From the NCBI RefSeq assembly GCF_023277925.1, contig NZ_CP063832.1, positions 4,763,001 to 4,827,000 of the forward strand: a stretch of DNA of 64,000 nucleotides. The letters are read 5' to 3'. Under the pieces are notes generated by a model, which was not told the DNA's origin, searched no databases, and worked only from the letters and a program-made list of their open reading frames with translations. Source of the stretch: Pseudomonas entomophila. Lineage in GTDB: Bacteria > Pseudomonadota > Gammaproteobacteria > Pseudomonadales > Pseudomonadaceae. The position numbers and the translations under genes were made by a program. Positions 59,253 to 64,000 of the stretch are shown here, in pieces (within the stretch, counting starts at the first letter, position 1; every line of letters starts with the position of its first letter).

Positions 59253-60238
59253 GGTCGGTTCTCGGCCATCTGGTAGGCGGTTTCTAGGGCGACGCGCAGG
59301 CTGCCGGTGTCGATCCGGCCGCTGCCGGCCAGGTCCAGGGCGGTGCCGTGGTCGACCGACGTGCGGATGATCGGCAGGCCCAGCGTCACGTTGACCGCGG
59401 CGCCGAAGCCCTTGTACTTGAGCACGGGCAGGCCCTGGTCGTGGTACATCGCCAGCACTGCGTCGCAGTGCTCCAGATATTTTGGGGTAAACAGGGTATC
59501 GGCCGGCAGTGGTCCGCGCAGGTCCATGCCTTCCTGGCGCAGGCGCTCCAGGACGGGCTCGATGATGTCGATTTCTTCGCGGCCCAGGTGGCCGCCTTCT
59601 CCGGCATGGGGGTTGAGCCCGCAGACCAGGATGCGTGGGGTGTCGATGCCGAACTTGTCGCGCATGTCCGCATGCAGGATGCGGGTGACGCGCTCGAGGC
59701 GCTCGGGGGTGATGGCATCGGCGATGTCGCGCAGGGGCAGGTGAGTGGTCACCAGTGCCACGCGCAGGCCTCGTGTCGCCAGCATCATGACCACTTGCGC
59801 GGTATGGGTGAGGTCGGCGAGGAACTCGGTGTGCCCGGAGAAGGCGATGCCGCTCTCGTTGATCACCCCCTTGTGCACGGGGGCGGTGATCATCCCGGCG
59901 AATTCACCGTTGAGGCAGCCTTGGCCGGCGCGGGTGAGGGTTTCCAGGACGAAAGCGGCGTTGGCCTTGTCCAGTTGCCCTGCCACCACTGGTTTGGCCA
60001 GGGGGGTGTCCCAGACATACAGGCTCCCGGCGGGGGCCGGGTGTTCCGGGAAGCTGCCAGGCATGACCGGGCGCAGGTCGACGTCCAGCCCCAGTTGCGT
60101 GGCCCGCTCGGCGAGCAGGTCACGGCTGGTGATGGCGATCAGGGGGTGTGGCTGTGCCTCGGCGGCGAGCAGCAGGCACAGGTCTGGGCCTATGCCGGCT
60201 GGTTCACCGGGTGTAACGGCGAAGCGCAGGGGCTTCAC
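59249..60238 (-). CDS. pdxA: 4-hydroxythreonine-4-phosphate dehydrogenase
   Basis: NAD-dependent step of vitamin B6 synthesis. 329 residues. [13 protein letters not shown] opens the protein; zinc-ligand and substrate motifs are [22 protein letters not shown] and [13 protein letters not shown]. Overlaps surA by 4 bp. Confidence 0.97.
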   Translation of the reverse strand: MKPLRFAVTPGEPAGIGPDLCLLLAAEAQPHPLIAITSRDLLAERATQLGLDVDLRPVMPGSFPEHPAPAGSLYVWDTPLAKPVVAGQLDKANAAFVLETLTRAGQGCLNGEFAGMITAPVHKGVINESGIAFSGHTEFLADLTHTAQVVMMLATRGLRVALVTTHLPLRDIADAITPERLERVTRILHADMRDKFGIDTPRILVCGLNPHAGEGGHLGREEIDIIEPVLERLRQEGMDLRGPLPADTLFTPKYLEHCDAVLAMYHDQGLPVLKYKGFGAAVNVTLGLPIIRTSVDHGTALDLAGSGRIDTGSLRVALETAYQMAENRP

Positions 60239-61554
60239 TGGCCGGCCTGGTCGGCGCCAGGCAGCTTGATTTCAACGTAGGCTTCGTCGCGGATCTGGCG
60301 CAGCCAGGTCTGCAGCTCTTCGTCGTACTTGCGGTTGCGCAGGACGTTCATGGCCTGTTGTTCGCGGGCCTGTGCGGTGCTGTCGGTGGCACGACGGCCC
60401 AGCACTTCAAGCACGTGCCAGCCATACTGGGTGCGGAACGGGCGGGTGACTTCGCCTTGCTGGGCGTTGGCCATCTGCTCGCGGAACTCCGGCACCAGGC
60501 TGTTCGGATCGACCCAGTTGAGGTCGCCACCGTTAAGCGCCGAACCTGGGTCTTCCGAGAAGCTCTTCGCCAGTTCGCCGAAGTCTTCACCGTTCTTGAT
60601 CCGGTCGTACAGGCGTTCGGCCAGCTGCTCGGTGGCCTTGTCGCTGCGGATCTCGCTCGGTTTGATCAGGATGTGGCGCACATGCACTTCGTCGCGCAGC
60701 ACGCTGCTTTCGCCACCACGCTTCTCCTCGAGCTTGAGGATGATGAAGCCGTTGGGGATGCGGATTGGCTGTGTGATGTCGCCGACCGCCATGCTGCTGA
60801 GCATCTTGGCGAAGTCAGGCGGCAGCTGGCCGGCTTTGCGCCAGCCCATCTCGCCGCCTTCCAGGGCGTTCTCGCTGGCGGAGCGGGCAATGGCCAGTTG
60901 GCCGAAGTCCGCGCCCTGGCGCAGTTGCTGGTAGACCTGGCCGGCCTGCTGGGCCGCCGCCTGGATCGCCGTGGAGTTGGCGCTTTCCGGGGTCGGGATG
61001 AGGATGTTGGCCAGGCGGTACTCTTCCGAGAGCTGCATCTTGCCCAGGTCCGAGTTCAGGAAGTTCTTCACTTCCTGCTCGGAAACCTGGATGCGCTCGG
61101 CCACCCGACGCTGACGCACGCGGCTGATGATCATCTCGCGCTTGATCTGCTCGCGGGCGTCGTCGTACGACAGGCCGTCGTGGGCCAGGGCGGCGCGGAA
61201 CTGCTCCAGCGACATGCCATTGCGCTGGGCGATGGTGGCGACGGCCTGGTTCAGTTCCTCGTCGGTAATGCGGATGCCCGAGCGCTCGCCGATCTGCAGT
61301 TGCAGGTTCTCGACAATCAGGCGTTCCAGTACCTGCTGCTCCAGCGCACTGGTTGGTGGCAGACCACCGCCACGCTTGGCGATGGTCTGCTGCACTTCGT
61401 GTACGCGCTGGTCCAGCTGGCTCTGCATGACCACGTCGTTGTCAACGATGGCCACTACACGGTCGATGGGTTGCACCGCGGCATGTACCGCGCCACTCAG
61501 CAATACGGCGCCCAGCATCAGCGGGCGCAGACGATCAATAAGCTTGCTCTTCAC
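60235..61554 (-). CDS. surA: Periplasmic chaperone and peptidyl-prolyl isomerase SurA
   Basis: Escorts outer-membrane proteins, including LptD, to the Bam complex. 439 residues. Signal peptide [20 protein letters not shown].., chaperone N-domain ([20 protein letters not shown]), then two parvulin domains (around 180-270 and 295-385, [16 protein letters not shown]). It overlaps the 3' end of lptD by 20 bp. Confidence 0.97.
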   Translation of the reverse strand: MKSKLIDRLRPLMLGAVLLSGAVHAAVQPIDRVVAIVDNDVVMQSQLDQRVHEVQQTIAKRGGGLPPTSALEQQVLERLIVENLQLQIGERSGIRITDEELNQAVATIAQRNGMSLEQFRAALAHDGLSYDDAREQIKREMIISRVRQRRVAERIQVSEQEVKNFLNSDLGKMQLSEEYRLANILIPTPESANSTAIQAAAQQAGQVYQQLRQGADFGQLAIARSASENALEGGEMGWRKAGQLPPDFAKMLSSMAVGDITQPIRIPNGFIILKLEEKRGGESSVLRDEVHVRHILIKPSEIRSDKATEQLAERLYDRIKNGEDFGELAKSFSEDPGSALNGGDLNWVDPNSLVPEFREQMANAQQGEVTRPFRTQYGWHVLEVLGRRATDSTAQAREQQAMNVLRNRKYDEELQTWLRQIRDEAYVEIKLPGADQAGQ

Positions 61555-64000
61555 GGGTACGGTAACCTTGAATGCCTTGGTCCAGGAACGATTCGACCTT
61601 GTTGCCTACCACGCCACCTAGGCCTTTCAGCACGATCTGCAGGAAGACACCGTGGTCACCCTTCTCGTTGCTTGGGGTGGCTTGGCTGAAGTCGTCGTAG
61701 TCCAGCCAGTAACGGTTGATCAGGCGCAGCTTCCAGCAGCAGTTGTCATACTCGAAACCGCCCATCGCTTCGAGCGTGCGGTTGCGGTTGTAGTCGTGCT
61801 GCCAGCGCGCGATGACGCTCCATTGCGGCACGATCGGCCAGATGACCGAGAAGTCGTGCTGCTGGATCTTGTAGTAGTCCTTGATGTAGTTCGGCTGGCC
61901 TGGCGTGCCGTAGTCGCCGCCACCCACTTTCCAGGTGCCGGTCAGTGAGTCGTAGGTGACCAGGTCGTTACGATAGCGATATCCGAGGTTGACGACCTTG
62001 TTCGGATTGTCCTCAGGCTGGTAGTGGAACATCGCGCTTCCCGAACGGGTGCTGCGGCTGTCCGGATCCCAGTTGAAGTCCGAGTTGAAGCGCCAGTCAC
62101 GGTTGAAGGCGTATTCGTATTCCAGCGCATACGGCGAGACGTCCGACAGACTGTCCTTGCGAGTGCGGTAGTCGATACCAGGCAGTTGGACCTTGCGATC
62201 CTTGAGGTAGTAAGCCTGGCCGATACTGAAGCGCTGACGTTGGAAGCCGTTGTCTTCGATCCAGCGGTTGGTCACGCCCAGCGACAGTTTGTTCTCGTCA
62301 CCGATCCGGTCCGTGCCGCTGAAGCGATTGTCACGGAACAGCGAGGCATAGTTGAAGGTGTTTTCAGCCGTGTCGAACAGCGGGATGTCCTTCTGGTCCT
62401 GATAGGGGACGTAGAGATAGAACAGGCGCGGCTCGAGTGTCTGGCGATAGTGCGTGCCAAACAGCTGGGTGTTCCGGTCGAAGTAAAGACCGCTGTCGAC
62501 GCTGAAGACGGGGATATCACGATTCAGTGTGCTGTTGTAGCTGCCGTAGCCGGCAATTGACGACTGTGCTGCCGCCTGCGCCTTGCCTTGGCTGTCCAGG
62601 TCCAGGTCGTAGTGGGTATAGACGTATTTCAGCTTCGGCGTGATATAGCCATAGCTGGCGCCCATCGGCAGGCTGATCGAAGGTGCCGCGTTCAGGCGGG
62701 TGCCATTGGCACGGGCAATGCCGCTGACACTTTCATCGATACGGCGGCCGCCGATGATATTGCCATTCGGATCGAACACATACCCCAGCGATCCATCCGC
62801 CTCGCCGTCCTTGTTGAACACCAGGTCGTTCTTCAGGTCGCGGTCGAAGCGGACGGCTTCGGTCTCGTAACTGAAGTCGAGCCCACCTGGATGGTAAGGC
62901 AGCATCCCGTTGAAGGTGACTTGTGGCAGCCTGTCGTACGGCGTGATCTGCGAAATGGTCGCCATTTCGTAGGCGTGGACATTCAAACCAGCGGAATAGT
63001 TGTCACCACGATAGGTGAGCGTGCCCCGTTGGTTGATGAAGTCTCGCTTCTGCACACCGATCTGGTCCGTTTCCAGATCCTGGAAGTAGAACGGATCACT
63101 GATATCGGTGTAGTCCACCTCGGCCATCAGGCGCTCGTCCAGGCCGCCCTTGTGCTGCCAGTTGACCATCCAGCGCTCTTTCTTGTAGTCCGTCTGCAGC
63201 TTGCGGTCATCGCTCTCGTCGTTGAGATACGCGCCGCCGAATTGACCTTCGCTGGACTTGGTCAGGTAACGGAACTCGCCTTCCATGAGCATGCCGCGCT
63301 TGGCCATGTAGCGCGGGTACAACGTGGCATCGTAGTTAGGTGCCAGGTTGAAGTAGTACGGTGTGACCAGCATGAAGCCGGTGTCGCTGCTGGTGCTGAA
63401 CGACGGCGGCAGGAAACCGGACTGGCGGCGGTCATCGATCGGGAAGTAGATGTACGGTGTGTAGAACACCGGGAAATCCTTGACCCGCAGCGTCACGTTG
63501 GTCGCGGTGCCGAAACCGGTGGCAGGGTTCAAGGTGATGTTGTTGCCCTTGAGCTGCCATGCGTTGCTGCCCGGCTCACAGGTGGTATAGGTACCGTCCT
63601 TGAGGCGGATGATGGCGTTTTCCGCGCGCTTGGCGTACAGGGCGTTGCCGCGGATGTGCGACTTGTGCATCACGTATTCGGCGTTGTCGACCCGGGCTTC
63701 GCCGGTGTCGAGCTGGATCTGCGCCTCGTCGCCGACTACCAGCGAGCCATTGTCGCGGATCTTGACGTTACCCTTGAGCTCGCCGCGGTTCTCGGCCTGG
63801 TACAGGTTGGCCTCGTCGGCCTCGGCCTGCATGCTGCCCTGGCGCATGACCACGTCACCTGCAAGCGTCGCGATCTGCTGCTCTTGCTGGTACTTGGAGA
63901 CCTTGGCGTTGATGTAGGTGGGCGACTCGTCCTTGGGCGTGGTGTCGTTCATGCCCGGGCGGGTCGGCTCGATGTAGGCGCCGCCGCAGTACGGGCCGGT
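61535..64000 (-). CDS. lptD: LPS-assembly outer-membrane protein LptD (N-terminus outside window)
   Basis: Beta-barrel that inserts lipopolysaccharide in the outer leaflet with LptE. 821 residues are visible; the frame stays open to the right edge, so the signal peptide is missing. The visible part starts with [12 protein letters not shown], a conserved LptD segment with a disulfide Cys, then an OstA jellyroll ([20 protein letters not shown]) and the barrel with the second Cys pair ([16 protein letters not shown]) near the end. Followed by surA, its chaperone. Confidence 0.96.
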   Translation of the reverse strand, partial: TGPYCGGAYIEPTRPGMNDTTPKDESPTYINAKVSKYQQEQQIATLAGDVVMRQGSMQAEADEANLYQAENRGELKGNVKIRDNGSLVVGDEAQIQLDTGEARVDNAEYVMHKSHIRGNALYAKRAENAIIRLKDGTYTTCEPGSNAWQLKGNNITLNPATGFGTATNVTLRVKDFPVFYTPYIYFPIDDRRQSGFLPPSFSTSSDTGFMLVTPYYFNLAPNYDATLYPRYMAKRGMLMEGEFRYLTKSSEGQFGGAYLNDESDDRKLQTDYKKERWMVNWQHKGGLDERLMAEVDYTDISDPFYFQDLETDQIGVQKRDFINQRGTLTYRGDNYSAGLNVHAYEMATISQITPYDRLPQVTFNGMLPYHPGGLDFSYETEAVRFDRDLKNDLVFNKDGEADGSLGYVFDPNGNIIGGRRIDESVSGIARANGTRLNAAPSISLPMGASYGYITPKLKYVYTHYDLDLDSQGKAQAAAQSSIAGYGSYNSTLNRDIPVFSVDSGLYFDRNTQLFGTHYRQTLEPRLFYLYVPYQDQKDIPLFDTAENTFNYASLFRDNRFSGTDRIGDENKLSLGVTNRWIEDNGFQRQRFSIGQAYYLKDRKVQLPGIDYRTRKDSLSDVSPYALEYEYAFNRDWRFNSDFNWDPDSRSTRSGSAMFHYQPEDNPNKVVNLGYRYRNDLVTYDSLTGTWKVGGGDYGTPGQPNYIKDYYKIQQHDFSVIWPIVPQWSVIARWQHDYNRNRTLEAMGGFEYDNCCWKLRLINRYWLDYDDFSQATPSNEKGDHGVFLQIVLKGLGGVVGNKVESFLDQGIQGYRTREEQAY

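Overview
The window reads as core chromosome of a fluorescent Pseudomonas of the P. putida group. The supports are the GC-rich coding bias, REP elements built on a GCCGGC...GCCGGC palindrome, the glnA-aroQ-ntrBC block, the lysine monooxygenase/amidase pair davBA, the rpsU-dnaG-rpoD operon, and the close match of every large protein to its Pseudomonas family form. No CRISPR array, complete insertion sequence, integrase or rRNA was seen.

Layout. 0.0-0.4 kb: start of a K+/H+ antiporter. 0.6-7.1 kb: choline uptake and oxidation (betA, betB, betI, divergent betT) with a perfect BetI-type operator. 7.3-12.5 kb: a leftward cell-envelope set (gpmI, envC-like, ctpA, divergent polysaccharide deacetylase). 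12.7-14.9 kb: yibN-grxC-secB, trmL and a small membrane protein. 15.3-20.4 kb: nitrogen control (ntrC, ntrB, a periplasmic chorismate mutase, glnA), with sigma-54 and NtrC sites upstream of both glnA and ntrB. 20.6-24.1 kb: thiI and typA. 24.3-31.8 kb: PQQ biosynthesis (pqqF, A, B, C, D, E and an S9 peptidase). 31.9-34.5 kb: davB-davA lysine catabolism. 34.5-39.3 kb: the only accessory-looking part. It holds a long hairpin, an elaborate structured leader before a small DUF3077-type gene, an Lrp regulator, a GT25 glycosyltransferase, and an rtcB-prfH RNA/ribosome repair pair lying between an intact tRNA(CAT) and a 46-bp copy of that tRNA's 3' half. 39.3-64 kb: a GGDEF/EAL receptor, rpoD-dnaG-rpsU, tsaD, plsY, folB-folK, cca, spoVR-yeaH-prkA, and the leftward glpE-apaH-apaG-rsmA-pdxA-surA-lptD train, which runs off the right edge.

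How it works together. The bet genes take up choline and oxidise it to glycine betaine. glnA and ntrBC form a nitrogen-starvation loop. The pqq genes make the cofactor of periplasmic dehydrogenases. The envelope genes cover septal peptidoglycan hydrolysis, outer-membrane protein folding and LPS export.

Most interesting points: (1) the leader at 34.92-35.12 kb, where a 17-bp pairing crosses two nested helices, a 31-codon ORF runs through the fold, and the downstream Shine-Dalgarno can be masked; (2) the tRNA scar around rtcB-prfH; (3) a gene-order junction between typA and the pqq cluster which, against my memory of P. putida KT2440, fits an inversion spanning the replication origin. The memory-based comparisons could not be checked here.
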